Notes: a model not told the origin generated them from the letters alone. A stretch of DNA of 64,000 nucleotides from Silvimonas terrae (GCF_014202765.1 NZ_JACHHN010000006.1:186001-250000); one strand, 5' to 3'; positions 17,847 to 27,057 are shown, counted from the first letter of the stretch. Numbers and translations are program-made.

Positions 17847-17883
17847 ATCAATCAAAAAATGTGATTGATTGATCATATCAATC
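17847..17883. promoter_or_regulatory. Overlapping LysR-type palindromes
   Basis: ATCAATCA-N7-TGATTGAT (17847-17869) overlaps GATTGAT-CAT-ATCAATC (17867-17883); both are perfect. They lie between the divergent lysR start and the NTF2-like gene, where LysR proteins bind. The second site is followed by an AT-rich stretch that may hold the -35/-10 region of the plus-strand gene. Confidence 0.6.
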
Positions 17884-17966
17884 TATTTTTATTTTGTCCG
17901 GGGCTGGTCCATGATGAGTGCATGAAGTGGTGCCCGACCGGTGCCACAGTACACAAGGAGTTCACC

Positions 17967-18545
17967 ATGGATACAGCACGTTTGGCCGATCGCCAGGCCA
18001 TTGCAGATTTGATGACCGGCTGGATGTTCCGCGACCTGGCGCAGTGGGACAAACTGCGTGGTCTGTTTCATGCCGATGGTCGCATCGAGATCACCTGGTT
18101 TGATGGTCTGGCCAGCGATTTTGTTGATGCCTCTGCCCGCATGGGCAAGTCTGACCTGCGCACCAAACACGTGGTTGCCGCACCGACTGTCCTTTTTAAC
18201 GGCAACCGCGCCGTAGTGGAAACCAACGCGCTGATCCTGGGTGAGAACGTCAAGCTGGGGCTGGGTTGTACGTGTTATTCGCGTTTTTATGATCAGGTTG
18301 AGCAGCGCGATGGCGTCTGGGGTATCGTCCAGCGGCACGCTATCTATGATCTGGGCACATTCAATTTCCCGCGCGGCGTGGTGGAGATTGATCTGGCTAC
18401 GCTGGACCGTTACCCACGGGAATACGCGGCGCTGGCTTATCTGCTGGACAAGAGCGGGTTTCCGGTGGAGAACCTTCAGGCTACGCACGGCAGTGATCTG
18501 GAGAAAGCACTTAAAGCGAAGGCTGAGGCGTGGTTGCGCGGGTGA
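17967..18545 (+). CDS. NTF2-like (SnoaL-type) protein
   Basis: 192 residues with a cone-shaped NTF2-like fold. It begins TARLADRQAIADLMTGWMFRDLAQWDKLRGLFHADGRIEITW, the usual start of SnoaL-like hydroxylase/dehydratase relatives, and has a charged C-terminal extension. The ATG at 17967 is preceded by AAGGAG. A precise reaction cannot be given; control by the divergent LysR suggests a small-molecule metabolic role. Confidence 0.8.
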   Translation: MDTARLADRQAIADLMTGWMFRDLAQWDKLRGLFHADGRIEITWFDGLASDFVDASARMGKSDLRTKHVVAAPTVLFNGNRAVVETNALILGENVKLGLGCTCYSRFYDQVEQRDGVWGIVQRHAIYDLGTFNFPRGVVEIDLATLDRYPREYAALAYLLDKSGFPVENLQATHGSDLEKALKAKAEAWLRG

Positions 18546-18583
18546 AACGGTTTTCCTGTTGCGTAAGTGCAGGGGCCAGCTTC

Positions 18584-18618
18584 GTAGCCCGGATGGAGCG
18601 ATAGCGGGAATCCGGGGT
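18584..18618. repeat. GTAGCCCGGATG palindromic repeat (family R1)
   Basis: GTAGCCCGGATGGAGCG...GGGAATCCGGGGT, an imperfect palindrome in which CCCGGAT pairs with ATCCGGG. Other copies lie near 18708, 28827, 32516, 32581, 47261, 50413 and 50480. Confidence 0.75.
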
Positions 18619-18653
18619 GGCGTGCCTGGCTCATATTGCTTTGTATGTAGCGT

Positions 18654-18743
18654 GTAGGGTGGATTCGGAGCGAAGCGACAATCCACCTTTGCAATGTTGT
18701 TAGCTCCGTAGCCCGGATGGAGCCGGAGGCGGGAATCCGGGGT
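18654..18743. repeat. R2 copy followed by R1 copy
   Basis: An R2 palindrome (GTAGGGTGGATTC...AATCCACC, 18654-18687) followed 20 bases later by an R1 palindrome (18708-18743). Together with the R1 copy at 18584 they fill the gap between the NTF2-like gene and dispersed element copy B. Confidence 0.75.
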
Positions 18744-18771
18744 AGCTGGCCTGTTTAATGTTGCGGTGGGT

Positions 18772-19095
18772 GTTAGCGCCTTTGGCGCGGGTTTGAAAGG
18801 CATTTGATACCGGCGGTGGCCGGAGCACGTTACTTTCTTTTGCTTCGCCAAAAGAAAGTAACCAAAGAAAAGGCGACCCCTGCGACAGCGCCCCTTCGGG
18901 GTTCCCTGCGCTTCTCGCAAGGCGCGGCTGGCTACGGGAACTCGGGCTACGCCCTCAAACACCCCTTCGCCGAAACCCCGCGCCTTGCTGCGATGCTCGG
19001 CGCTGCCGGAGGGGAGGTATGTCAAAGGCAACAGCAACTTCAAAAGCAACTTCAAAAGCAACTTCAAAAGCAACTTCAAAAGCAACTTCAAAAGC
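18772..19095 (+). repeat. Dispersed structured element, copy B
   Basis: P0 GCGCC-TTT-GGCGC (18776-18788), P1 CCGGC-GGTG-GCCGG (18810-18823), P2 GTTACTTTCTTTTG-CTTCGC-CAAAAGAAAGTAAC (18829-18862), linker ACCAAAGAAAAGGCGACCCC, a body shared with copy D (GACAGCGCCCC, TTCCCTGCGCTTCTCGCAA, GAAACCCCG, GATGCTCGGCGCT) and five AACTTCAAAAGC units (19036-19095). Confidence 0.85.
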
Positions 19096-19150
19096 AACCC
19101 CAACCCCGCAAACCATCTGCTCGCAAGAATGATTCACCTCACCCACCACT

Positions 19151-19182
19151 TCGTCATTCCCGCGGAGGCGGGAATCCAGCTG
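19151..19182. repeat. dRS3-like palindrome
   Basis: CGTCATTCCCGCGGAGGCGG then GAATCCAG; the core ATTCCC-GCGGAGGC-GGGAAT is identical to the copy at 15250. It lies in the gap before the lacI gene. Confidence 0.7.
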
Positions 19183-19357
19183 TGATGCAGGCCAGAAAGT
19201 TGCCCTCACGAATTTTCAAAACCTTCCCATTCCTGCACAAGGGGTCTCCTCACACTGCCCCAGCCAGCAAACGGCAGCACCGCCCCCAACCAGCCATCCG
19301 CCCCCTGGTTTCATTCGGCGTTTACCTGATTACGGCCTTGTGCCACGTCACGCACAA

Positions 19358-19387
19358 TCGCGTTTTGAAATCGTTGTCAAAACGCGA
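19358..19387. promoter_or_regulatory. Palindrome upstream of the lacI-family gene
   Basis: TCGCGTTTTGA and TCAAAACGCGA are perfect 11-base inverted repeats separated by 8 bases, 70 bases before the lacI ATG. It could be an autoregulatory site or a transcription-associated hairpin. The sequence differs from the operators upstream of the glucosidase gene except for the shared TTTGA/TCAAA edges. Confidence 0.45.
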
Positions 19388-19456
19388 TCAGGCGGCGCTC
19401 ACCAAAACCGGGCCGCCTGAACTAGAATCTGCTGACACCTCAATCAGACCCGGCCC

Positions 19457-20470
19457 ATGAATCTCAGAGAACTTGCTGCTCATCTTCAGTTGTCCCCGAC
19501 TACGGTCAGCCGCGCACTCAACGGTTTTCCCGAGGTCAACGCCGAAACCCGTGAGCGCGTGGTGGAAGCGGCAGCCCGCCTGGGTTATCGGGCCAACACG
19601 GTGGCGCGCCGGCTGGCTACGGGCAAAACGGACAGCATCGGCATCATTTATCCGTTTGAACCGTCTGACCTGGGTGATCCGGTGTTTCTGGACATCATTG
19701 CCGGGATTACAGAGCGGCTGGGTGAGGCGGCCATGGATCTGGTGATTGTCTCTGCCGCGCAGGAAAACGAACTGGAAACCTACCAGCGCGTGGTCTCCGG
19801 CGGGCGGGTCGATGGCTTGATTGTGGCGCGGACCCAGGTCGATGACCCGCGTCTGCAATATCTGCAGGAACGCAATTTTCCGTTTGTGGCCCACGGCCGC
19901 AGCGAGCTGGCCAAACCGTATGCCTGGTTCGATTATGACAACGAATACGGCATGCGCCTGGCGGTTGATCGCCTCACCGCGCTGGGGCACCAACACATTG
20001 CGCTGATTAGTGCGCCGTTGTCGCTCAACTTTGCCGCACAGCGTCGTATGGGCTATCTGGTGGGGCTGAATGCCGGCGGCGTGGCGGTCGAGCCCGAGTT
20101 CATGATTTCCTGTGGCCTGTCGCCAGCGGAAGGTGCGGCTGCCATGAATCGTTTGCTGGCCATGCCACAACGGCCCACGGCGGTGGTGGTGGATAACAAC
20201 GTCTCTGCCGTTGGGGTGATGAGCGCATTGCGCCAAAGCGGGCTGCATCCGGGCGAGGATATCTCCATCATCGTGTTTGGTGGCTTGCCAACCTTGCTGG
20301 CCGATACCATGACCGTGAGTGCCGTCATGCAGCCGCGCGCCCGGCAAGCGGGTCGCACGCTGGCGGAGCTGATGTTGAACCGCCTGGCCGGGCACAGCGC
20401 CCCATCGCTCAGCGCGTTGTGGAAACCTGAACTGGTGAGCGGCAACACCGATCAGCCGCCACGCAGCTGA
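19457..20470 (+). CDS. LacI-family regulator of alpha-glucoside use
   Basis: 337 residues. N-terminal LacI helix-turn-helix (MNLRELAAHLQLSPTTVSRALNG) with the hinge VARRLATGKTDSIGIIYPF, followed by a periplasmic-binding-protein-like sugar domain. It precedes the glucosidase and Mal transporter genes on the same strand, separated by 377 bases that contain two CAAACCGGTTTG palindromes. By position and family it is the repressor of that operon (AglR/MalR-type role); effector sugar not identified. Confidence 0.9.
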   Translation: MNLRELAAHLQLSPTTVSRALNGFPEVNAETRERVVEAAARLGYRANTVARRLATGKTDSIGIIYPFEPSDLGDPVFLDIIAGITERLGEAAMDLVIVSAAQENELETYQRVVSGGRVDGLIVARTQVDDPRLQYLQERNFPFVAHGRSELAKPYAWFDYDNEYGMRLAVDRLTALGHQHIALISAPLSLNFAAQRRMGYLVGLNAGGVAVEPEFMISCGLSPAEGAAAMNRLLAMPQRPTAVVVDNNVSAVGVMSALRQSGLHPGEDISIIVFGGLPTLLADTMTVSAVMQPRARQAGRTLAELMLNRLAGHSAPSLSALWKPELVSGNTDQPPRS

Positions 20471-20570
20471 CGTTTTTCAGCGACAGCATTCCACCGTTTG
20501 ACGCTTTTTTCAGCAAGCAACAAGTAGTGCCGATTGTCGTGACTACGGCTTGATTGTTGGGTTTGGTGTT

Positions 20571-20585
20571 TCAAACCGGTTTGGA
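20571..20585. promoter_or_regulatory. LacI-type operator O1 of the alpha-glucoside operon
   Basis: TCAAACCGGTTTGGA, a palindrome with a central CG as LacI-family regulators prefer. A -10-like TATAGT (20593-20598) starts 8 bases after it, so bound repressor would cover the -35 region. Confidence 0.75.
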
Positions 20586-20658
20586 TTTTGACTATAGTAA
20601 GTGATTTACCGGGGTTTCGATCCAGCCACATGCGGGATTAAGATGCATCCCAATGGTT

Positions 20659-20674
20659 TTCAAACCGGTTTGAA
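20659..20674. promoter_or_regulatory. LacI-type operator O2 of the alpha-glucoside operon
   Basis: TTCAAACCGGTTTGAA, a perfect 16-base palindrome sharing the CAAACCGGTTTG core with O1. The two centres are 89 bases apart, which would allow DNA looping. It lies 173 bases before the glucosidase start. Confidence 0.75.
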
Positions 20675-20847
20675 TTGTGTTGCGGACACCGCCGCAAGCG
20701 GCAAACGGGCAGGGTGCGGTTTATAACTCAGCCAGTACGTCCATAGCCGCTTTTGTAGTGGCCGGTTAATACGCAACATCCAGTGCCGCTGACAAAAATA
20801 TCTGGCAGGACGTTTTTGCCAGCGACCCTTTTTAACAGAAGATCACA

Positions 20848-22476
20848 ATGACTCAACCCATCGCACAACAGAAAGCCGCGCCGTGGTGGCGTGGCGCCGT
20901 CATTTACCAGGTGTACCCACGCAGCTTTGCCGACAGCAACGGCGACGGCGTCGGTGATTTGAACGGCATTGCCGGCCACCTGGAATACATTGCCAGCCTG
21001 GGCGTGGACGCAGTCTGGATCAGCCCGTTCTTCAAGTCCCCGATGAAGGACTTTGGCTATGACGTGTCTGATTACCGCGATGTGGACCCGCTGTTTGGTA
21101 ACCTGGCCGACTTTGACCGCCTGCTGGCCAAAGCGCATTCGCTGGGTCTGAAGATCATCATCGACCAGGTGTTGTCGCATACGTCCGATGCGCACGCCTG
21201 GTTCAAGGCTAGCCGCCAGGATCGCACCAATGACAAGGCCGACTGGTACATCTGGGCTGATCCGCAAGCCGATGGCACACCGCCGAATAACTGGTTGTCC
21301 ATTTTTGGTGGCCCGTCCTGGCGTTGGGACACCCGCCGCCTGCAGTATTACATGCACAATTTTCTGTCCAGCCAGCCGGATTTGAACTTCCACAACCCGG
21401 CGGTGCAGGACGCCACGCTGGGCGAGATCGAATTCTGGCTCAAACGGGGCGTGGATGGTTTCCGCTTTGATGCATGTAACTACCATTTCCACGACCAGCA
21501 ATTGCGCAGCAACCCGCCCGCCACCGTGCGGGATACGGCCTCGGTCAGCGTGGAGAACCCCTACGGCTATCAAGCCCACCTGCACGACAAGACCCAGCCG
21601 GAAAACGTCGCGTTCCTGCAGCGTATCCGCAAGCTGCTGGATCAATACGGTGCGATGAGCGTGGGTGAAGTGGGTGACGACAACAGCATTGCCATCATGG
21701 CGCAGTACACCAATGGCGGCGACAAGCTGAACATGGCGTACAGCTTCAACCTGCTGACTGCAGATTTTTCAGCTGCGCATATTCGCAAGCAGGTACAAGA
21801 CCTGGAAGCGCAGATCAAGGATGGCTGGGGCTGCTGGACCACGGGCAATCATGACTCCGTGCGCGTGGTCACCCGCTGGGGCAAGGACACGCAACACCCG
21901 CGCTTTGCGCCGATGATCGTGGCCATGGAAACCGCGCTGCGCGGCTCGTCCTGCCTGTATCAGGGCGAAGAACTGGGCCTGCCAGAAGCGCAATTGACCT
22001 TCGAACAATTGCAAGACCCATACGGCATCACCATGTGGCCGGAATTCAAAGGCCGTGATGGCTGCCGCACGCCGATGCCGTGGCAGCACAATGCGCCGCA
22101 CGCCGGTTTCAGCAAGGCTGACACCTGGTTGCCGGTAGTGGCGCCGCATGTGCCGTTGGCGGTCGATACGCAAGAGTCGAACAGTGATTCCACGCTCAAC
22201 GCCTATCGCCGGATTCTGCACTGGCGTAAAACCCAACCCGCGCTGATTACGGGTGACATCACCTTCTTGCAAAGCGCGGAACCGATACTCGCCTTTACGC
22301 GTAGCCAGGACGGCCAGACGCTTGTCGCCGTATTCAACCTGAGCGAAACCGACGTCACGTTTGAGCTGCCGGTAGCCGCCACCGAACTGGTAGGCCACGG
22401 CCTGACCGGTGCCAGCCTGGCGGGCAAGACGCTCACGCTGGGTGCGTGGGGCGGATGGTTTGGTACGGTTGATTGA
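20848..22476 (+). CDS. aglA: GH13 alpha-glucosidase
   Basis: 542-residue cytoplasmic glycoside hydrolase of the GH13_23-like alpha-glucosidase type, expected to split maltose or other alpha-glucosides taken up by the adjacent ABC transporter. The (beta/alpha)8 barrel motifs are in order: calcium-loop DSNGDGVGDLNGI (about residues 30-42), QVLSHTSDAHAWF (about 109-121), nucleophile Asp in GVDGFRFDACNYHFHD (about 202-217), general acid Glu in SVGEVGDDN (about 271-279) and GNHDSVR (about 332-338). No signal peptide. The symbol is by analogy with other agl loci; substrate preference (alpha-1,4 or alpha-1,6) is not decided by sequence. Confidence 0.9.
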   Translation: MTQPIAQQKAAPWWRGAVIYQVYPRSFADSNGDGVGDLNGIAGHLEYIASLGVDAVWISPFFKSPMKDFGYDVSDYRDVDPLFGNLADFDRLLAKAHSLGLKIIIDQVLSHTSDAHAWFKASRQDRTNDKADWYIWADPQADGTPPNNWLSIFGGPSWRWDTRRLQYYMHNFLSSQPDLNFHNPAVQDATLGEIEFWLKRGVDGFRFDACNYHFHDQQLRSNPPATVRDTASVSVENPYGYQAHLHDKTQPENVAFLQRIRKLLDQYGAMSVGEVGDDNSIAIMAQYTNGGDKLNMAYSFNLLTADFSAAHIRKQVQDLEAQIKDGWGCWTTGNHDSVRVVTRWGKDTQHPRFAPMIVAMETALRGSSCLYQGEELGLPEAQLTFEQLQDPYGITMWPEFKGRDGCRTPMPWQHNAPHAGFSKADTWLPVVAPHVPLAVDTQESNSDSTLNAYRRILHWRKTQPALITGDITFLQSAEPILAFTRSQDGQTLVAVFNLSETDVTFELPVAATELVGHGLTGASLAGKTLTLGAWGGWFGTVD

Positions 22477-22544
22477 GCAACAACGAGCTTGAAGAAGCTT
22501 CAGCGGCCGGGCGCCGATGAAGCTTCGAATCACAGAGAGACAGC

Positions 22545-23648
22545 ATGGCAACAGTTAGCCTGAAAAACATCGTAAAGCGCTTTGGTGATGTCACCACGCT
22601 GCATGGCATTGATCTGGAAATCCGCGATGGCGAGTTCATCGTGTTTGTCGGCCCGTCCGGCTGTGGCAAGACCACGTTGCTGCGCACGATTTCCGGTCTG
22701 GAAGACATCAGCGAGGGCGAGCTGCAGATTGGCGGCGTGCGCATGAACGAGTTACCGCCGGTCAAACGCGGCATTGCCATGGTGTTCCAGAGCTACGCCC
22801 TCTACCCGCACATGAGCGTGTTCGAAAACATGGCGTTTGGTTTGCGCCTGGCCAACATGAAAAAGGCCGAGTACACGCCGATTGTCCAGGATGTGGCCAA
22901 GGTGCTGCAGCTGGATCATCTGCTGGAGCGCAAGCCGCGCGAACTCTCTGGCGGTCAGCGTCAGCGTGTCGCCATTGGCCGCGCCATTGTGCAAAAGCCG
23001 GAAGTCTTTTTGTTTGACGAGCCGCTCTCTAACCTGGATGCCGCGTTGCGCGTACAGATGCGGATCTACATCGCCCAACTGCACCGCAAGCTGGGCGCCA
23101 CCATGATCTATGTGACGCACGATCAGGTTGAAGCCATGACGCTGGCTGACCGCATTGTGGTGTTCCAGGCCGGGCGTCTGGAGCAAGTGGGTACACCGAC
23201 CGAGCTTTACTACGAACCGGTCAATCTGTTTGTAGCGGGCTTCCTCGGCTCGCCCGGCATGAACTTCATGACGGGCAGTATCAGTGCCATCTCCAGTGAG
23301 CTGATCACCGTGGCGCTAGCCGATGGCCAGAGTGTGCATGTCGCCGTGGATGGCAGCACGGCCAAAGTGGGCGATGCCGTGACCGTGGGTGTGCGTCCGG
23401 AACATTTGCTGGCCGGCGTGGCAGACAACTGCGTCAGCGGCAAGGTGGTGGTGCTGGAGCGCTTGGGTGATTCGTCCGTGCTGTATGTCGAGCACCCGGG
23501 CAGTGCGCAACCGTTGGCGGTGCGGATTCCGGCGCTGAAACATGTCGCGGTCGGAGAAACGGTCACACTGGGCTTCAAGCCGCAGCATGGATATCTCTTT
23601 AATGCGCAGGGCATTGCCTTGCGCCGGCTGGACCCCCTGGCCGAGTAG
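22545..23648 (+). CDS. malK: Maltose/alpha-glucoside ABC transporter ATPase MalK
   Basis: 367 residues: nucleotide-binding domain with Walker A GPSGCGKTT (about 38-46), Q-loop, signature LSGGQRQ (about 134-140), Walker B VFLFDEPLSNLD (about 153-164) and switch His in YVTHDQ, followed by a C-terminal TOBE/regulatory domain (about 240-360). It should energise MalF/MalG. The signature of the CUT1 family (UgpC/MalK) makes it possible that it serves other sugar permeases too. Confidence 0.92.
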   Translation: MATVSLKNIVKRFGDVTTLHGIDLEIRDGEFIVFVGPSGCGKTTLLRTISGLEDISEGELQIGGVRMNELPPVKRGIAMVFQSYALYPHMSVFENMAFGLRLANMKKAEYTPIVQDVAKVLQLDHLLERKPRELSGGQRQRVAIGRAIVQKPEVFLFDEPLSNLDAALRVQMRIYIAQLHRKLGATMIYVTHDQVEAMTLADRIVVFQAGRLEQVGTPTELYYEPVNLFVAGFLGSPGMNFMTGSISAISSELITVALADGQSVHVAVDGSTAKVGDAVTVGVRPEHLLAGVADNCVSGKVVVLERLGDSSVLYVEHPGSAQPLAVRIPALKHVAVGETVTLGFKPQHGYLFNAQGIALRRLDPLAE

Positions 23649-23744
23649 GGATCACCAATACCCTTTCGCTGGCTGCGTTATGCGCGGTACTCACGTACTG
23701 TCTGCGCGCGCAGGCCTTGCCAGCAAAAGGGTCTTGGCGATCCC
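23648..23744. repeat. 97-bp imperfect inverted repeat between malK and malE
   Basis: GGGATC-CCAA-ACCCTTT-GCTGGC on the left pairs with GCCAGC-AAAGGGT-TTGG-GATCCC on the right, with only single mismatches between blocks. The inner part holds GTAC-TCAC-GTAC and alternating GCGC. No T-run follows. It may shape differential expression of malK and malE, or be a small palindromic insertion; its CGCTGGC core recurs in the emrA leader hairpin. Confidence 0.75.
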
Positions 23745-23858
23745 GAATCGTCAGGGGCTGGGGCAACTGCAAATCGGCCTGGTATGACTCTGTAATCCGG
23801 GGCGGATTTGCGGTTTTCTCACTCTCAAAACTCTGAAAATACATTGATGGAGAGTCAC

Positions 23859-25064
23859 ATGGATATGTCGAGCAGTCGTTTGGGTCGGGTTGTTGTTTCT
23901 TCGGTGGCCGCCGCCGTGATGGGGCTGGGCGCCATGTCTGCCTTTGCCGGCGAGCCGGGCAAGCTGTTGATCTGGACCAACGGCGACAAGTCGTACAAAG
24001 GTCTGATGGCCATTGGTGCAGAATTTACCAAGGCCACGGGCGTACAAGTGGTGGTTGAGCGTCCGGAAGATGCGCCCAACAAGTTCCAGCAAGCTGCTGC
24101 CGCAGGCAAGGGCCCTGATATTTTCATCTGGCCGCATGACCGCATGGGCGAGTGGGCAACCGCTGGTTTGCTGAGCCCGATCAACCCGAGCGCCAAGGTC
24201 AAGGGCGAGATCGACCCACTGGGCTGGAAAGCCTGGACCTCCGGCGGCAAGACCTGGGGCTACCCGATCGCCATCGAAGCCGTGGCCCTCGTGTACAACA
24301 AGGACCTGGTGCCGACCCCGCCCAAGTCGTTTGACGACGTGATCGCGCTGGACAAAAAACTGTCTGGTCAGGGCAAGAAGGCCATTCTGTGGGACTACAC
24401 CAACACCTACTTCACCTGGCCGCTGCTGGCCGCTGGTGGTGGTTACCCGTTCAAGCTCAAGGCTGACGGCACCTACGATGCCAATGATGTCGGCGTGAAC
24501 AATGCCGGTGCCGTGGCCGGGATGAACACCCTGATGAAGCTGATCAGCACCGGTGCCATGCCCAAGAGCGCTTCCTACGCTGAAATGGAAGCCGGCGTGA
24601 ACCAGGGCAAGATCGGCATGATGATCACCGGCCCGTGGGCATGGGAAAACCTGAAGAAGAGCAAGATCAACTTCGGCGTGGCCCCGATCCCGACCGTGAA
24701 CGGCAAGGCTTCGGCCCCGTTTGTGGGCGTGCTGGGTGCCATGCTGGTTCAGTCCAGCCCCAACAAGGATCTGGCCGTGGAGTTCCTGGAGAACTACATG
24801 TTGACCGTGAAGGGTCTGAAGACCATGAACGACGACGTGCCGCTGGGCGTACCGGCCAACAAGGCGTTCTACAACGAGCTGAAGGCTGATCCGAACATTG
24901 CCGCCACCATGAAGAGCGCGCAAGCCGGTAACCCGATGCCGAACAACCCGGAAATGGGCAAGTTCTGGTCGACCATGGCCACCACGCTGCAGAACATCAC
25001 CCAAGGCCGTCAAGGCGTGAAGGATGGTCTGGACGCTGCTGCTGCCAAGATCAAAGCCAAGTAA
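23859..25064 (+). CDS. malE: Maltose/maltodextrin-binding protein MalE
   Basis: 401-residue periplasmic binding protein. The signal peptide ends near MSAFAG (about residue 29); the mature start GEPGKLLIWTNGDKSYKGL closely parallels the E. coli MalE start, and GKGPDIFIWPHDRMGEWA, YFTWPLLAAGGGYPFK, GPWAWENL and GRQGVKDGLDAA are all recognisable MalE segments including sugar-contacting aromatics. The start at 23859 has GGAGAG 5 bases upstream; an ATG at 23847 lies before that SD. Delivers maltose or maltodextrin to MalFGK. Confidence 0.92.
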   Translation: MDMSSSRLGRVVVSSVAAAVMGLGAMSAFAGEPGKLLIWTNGDKSYKGLMAIGAEFTKATGVQVVVERPEDAPNKFQQAAAAGKGPDIFIWPHDRMGEWATAGLLSPINPSAKVKGEIDPLGWKAWTSGGKTWGYPIAIEAVALVYNKDLVPTPPKSFDDVIALDKKLSGQGKKAILWDYTNTYFTWPLLAAGGGYPFKLKADGTYDANDVGVNNAGAVAGMNTLMKLISTGAMPKSASYAEMEAGVNQGKIGMMITGPWAWENLKKSKINFGVAPIPTVNGKASAPFVGVLGAMLVQSSPNKDLAVEFLENYMLTVKGLKTMNDDVPLGVPANKAFYNELKADPNIAATMKSAQAGNPMPNNPEMGKFWSTMATTLQNITQGRQGVKDGLDAAAAKIKAK

Positions 25065-25077
25065 TCAGTGAGGGGTG

Positions 25078-25103
25078 AGGCGGGAGGGGCAACCCCTCCG
25101 CCT
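25078..25103 (+). repeat. Stable hairpin directly after malE
   Basis: AGGCGGGAGGGG pairs with CCCCTCCGCCT with one bulged G around a CAA loop, 14 bases after the malE stop and without a T-run. It resembles in position the palindromes after E. coli malE that protect that mRNA and lower expression of malF; that role here is an inference. Confidence 0.6.
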
Positions 25104-25527
25104 GATCCGGCTGTATTGACGTTGACGGGCGGATTTGATGGCGCTGCCACGCTATGAAACCGGCCGGGAACCTCAGAAAATCTGACGGCACCGGGGCGAT
25201 GATTCGCTCCGGTACTGGCAGACCCGTAGTACCGCTGTGCCGCTATGCGCATTGTCGTAGCCCGAGGCCACACCCCTTGGTGGGAGCCCCCACAAAGCCA
25301 TTAGATGTCTCAGATGGTCGTTGCAGTGGGGCAGGGCGGGAATCCTGGGATGCGATGTTGGCCAGGGGGCTGCCCCGGATTCTCGCTGCCCCGCTGCTGC
25401 TGCCATTTGGTATACCAGTACCATTATGGGGGCACCCGCCAAGGGGCGCGTTCAGCCGGGCTACGCAATCACGTTTCTATTTTTTGGGAAGTTCCGGGGC
25501 GTGCTGCCACCGGCAAGGACTACCGCA
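25104..25527. other. malE-malF gap with decayed R1-like repeat
   Basis: 464 bases separate malE and malF, unusual inside this operon. Around 25257-25385 are degenerate pieces of the R1 repeat: GTAGCCCGAGG, a GCGGGAATCCTGGGAT piece and CCCCGGATTCTCGC in opposite orientation, with an added CTTGGTGGGAGCCCCC. No gene was recognised. Confidence 0.5.
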
Positions 25528-27057
25528 ATGCAAAGCAAACTGGCCCGCTGGGCCGGCTCCGCGCTGGGGCTGCTGCTGATACTGGCATCCATCTGGTTGA
25601 TTACGGCGGTATACCGCGCCGGTCACACCGGGATTGCGATCACTTTTACCGTTATTCTGGCGGCCTCGATCTGGCTGCTGGCTTCGCCACGCCTGTATGC
25701 GTGGCGCTATCTGTACCCGGGTGTGTTTGCCGCGCTGGTGTTTGTGGTGTTCCCGGCGGCCTACACCGTGAGTATTGGCTTTACCAATTACAGCTCCACC
25801 AATTTGCTGACGTTTGATCGCGCCACGCAGTATTTCCTCGATCAAACGTACTCTGCCGGCGGCGATGCGCTGGATATGGCCATTTACCCCGCTGGTGCGG
25901 ATGCCCGGGTGTTCCTGACCGCAGCCGACGGCCATAGCTGGGTATCTGACACCATCAACCTGGACAAGCCCACCGGCAAGCCGGTTGAACTGAAGGTGTC
26001 CCCGGCCACCGCTGCACCGGCGGGGGAGAAAATCCCCATCCGTGGCGTCATTGCCCTGCAGCCAGCGCTGAAAGAACTGCGCATCAGCGTGCCGGATCAT
26101 GTGTCCAGATACCAGATTTCCGGCTTCTCCAAGGTGTCCCCAGCGGCACCGCTGTACCAGCAAAACGCCGATGGTTCGCTGAAGAACCTGCAAACCGGCG
26201 ATGTGATCAAGCCCAACATCAAGACCGGTTTCTATGAAACCGCCACCGGCGACAAAGTTGCGCCGGGTTTCTCGGTCAAAGTGGGTCTGGCCAACTTTGT
26301 GCAGTTGTTTACCAGTAGCCAGTTCCGTGGCCCGCTGTTGAAGATTTTTGTCTGGACCGTCTGTTTTGCCGCCGGCACCGTGGTGCTGACCTTTGTGGTG
26401 GGTTTCCTGCTGGCGGTTGCGCTCTCCTGGGAATCGCTCAAGTTCCGTGGCATTTACCGCGTCGCGCTGTTTTTGCCGTACGCCGTGCCGGGGTTTATCT
26501 CCATCCTCATTTTCAGAGGGTTGTTCAACGAGAACTTTGGCGAGATCAACTACGTCCTGCATGCCATGTTCGGCATCAAGCCAGAGTGGTTCTCCAACCC
26601 CTGGCTGGCGCGCACCATGCTGCTGGTGGTGAATACCTGGCTGGGCTATCCGTACATCATGTTGCTGGTGATGGGCCTGATCAAATCGATCCCGTCGGAC
26701 TTGTACGAGGCCTCCGCCATTCATGGTGGCGGCGCGTGGACCAACCTTAGCCGCATTACGCTGCCGCTGATTGCCAAGCCGATCATGCCGCTGCTGCTGG
26801 CCAGCTTTGCGTTCAATTTCAACAACTTTGTGCTGATCTCGCTGTTGACCGCAGGCGGCCCGGACTTTGCCGACAGCCTGACCCCGGCCGGTGCGACGGA
26901 CATTCTGGTGAGTTACACCTACCGCATCGCCTTCCAGGATTCCGGCCAGAACTTTGGTCTGGCGGCGGCCATCTCCACGGTGATCTTTGTGCTGGTGGGC
27001 GCGCTGTCTTTGCTGAATTTGAAGCTGACCCGGGTGAATGCGCCGGATCGGAAGTAG
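25528..27057 (+). CDS. malF: Maltose ABC transporter permease MalF
   Basis: 509-residue inner-membrane permease, close to the E. coli MalF length (514). N-terminal transmembrane helices (about 10-100), a large periplasmic P2-like domain (about 105-250), then the core helices with the coupling EAA motif YEASAIHGGGAWTNLSRITLP (about 392-412). The start at 25528 is chosen because AAGGAC lies 9 bases before it and the first membrane helix begins there; the upstream in-frame stretch has repeat-like codons. Confidence 0.92.
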   Translation: MQSKLARWAGSALGLLLILASIWLITAVYRAGHTGIAITFTVILAASIWLLASPRLYAWRYLYPGVFAALVFVVFPAAYTVSIGFTNYSSTNLLTFDRATQYFLDQTYSAGGDALDMAIYPAGADARVFLTAADGHSWVSDTINLDKPTGKPVELKVSPATAAPAGEKIPIRGVIALQPALKELRISVPDHVSRYQISGFSKVSPAAPLYQQNADGSLKNLQTGDVIKPNIKTGFYETATGDKVAPGFSVKVGLANFVQLFTSSQFRGPLLKIFVWTVCFAAGTVVLTFVVGFLLAVALSWESLKFRGIYRVALFLPYAVPGFISILIFRGLFNENFGEINYVLHAMFGIKPEWFSNPWLARTMLLVVNTWLGYPYIMLLVMGLIKSIPSDLYEASAIHGGGAWTNLSRITLPLIAKPIMPLLLASFAFNFNNFVLISLLTAGGPDFADSLTPAGATDILVSYTYRIAFQDSGQNFGLAAAISTVIFVLVGALSLLNLKLTRVNAPDRK

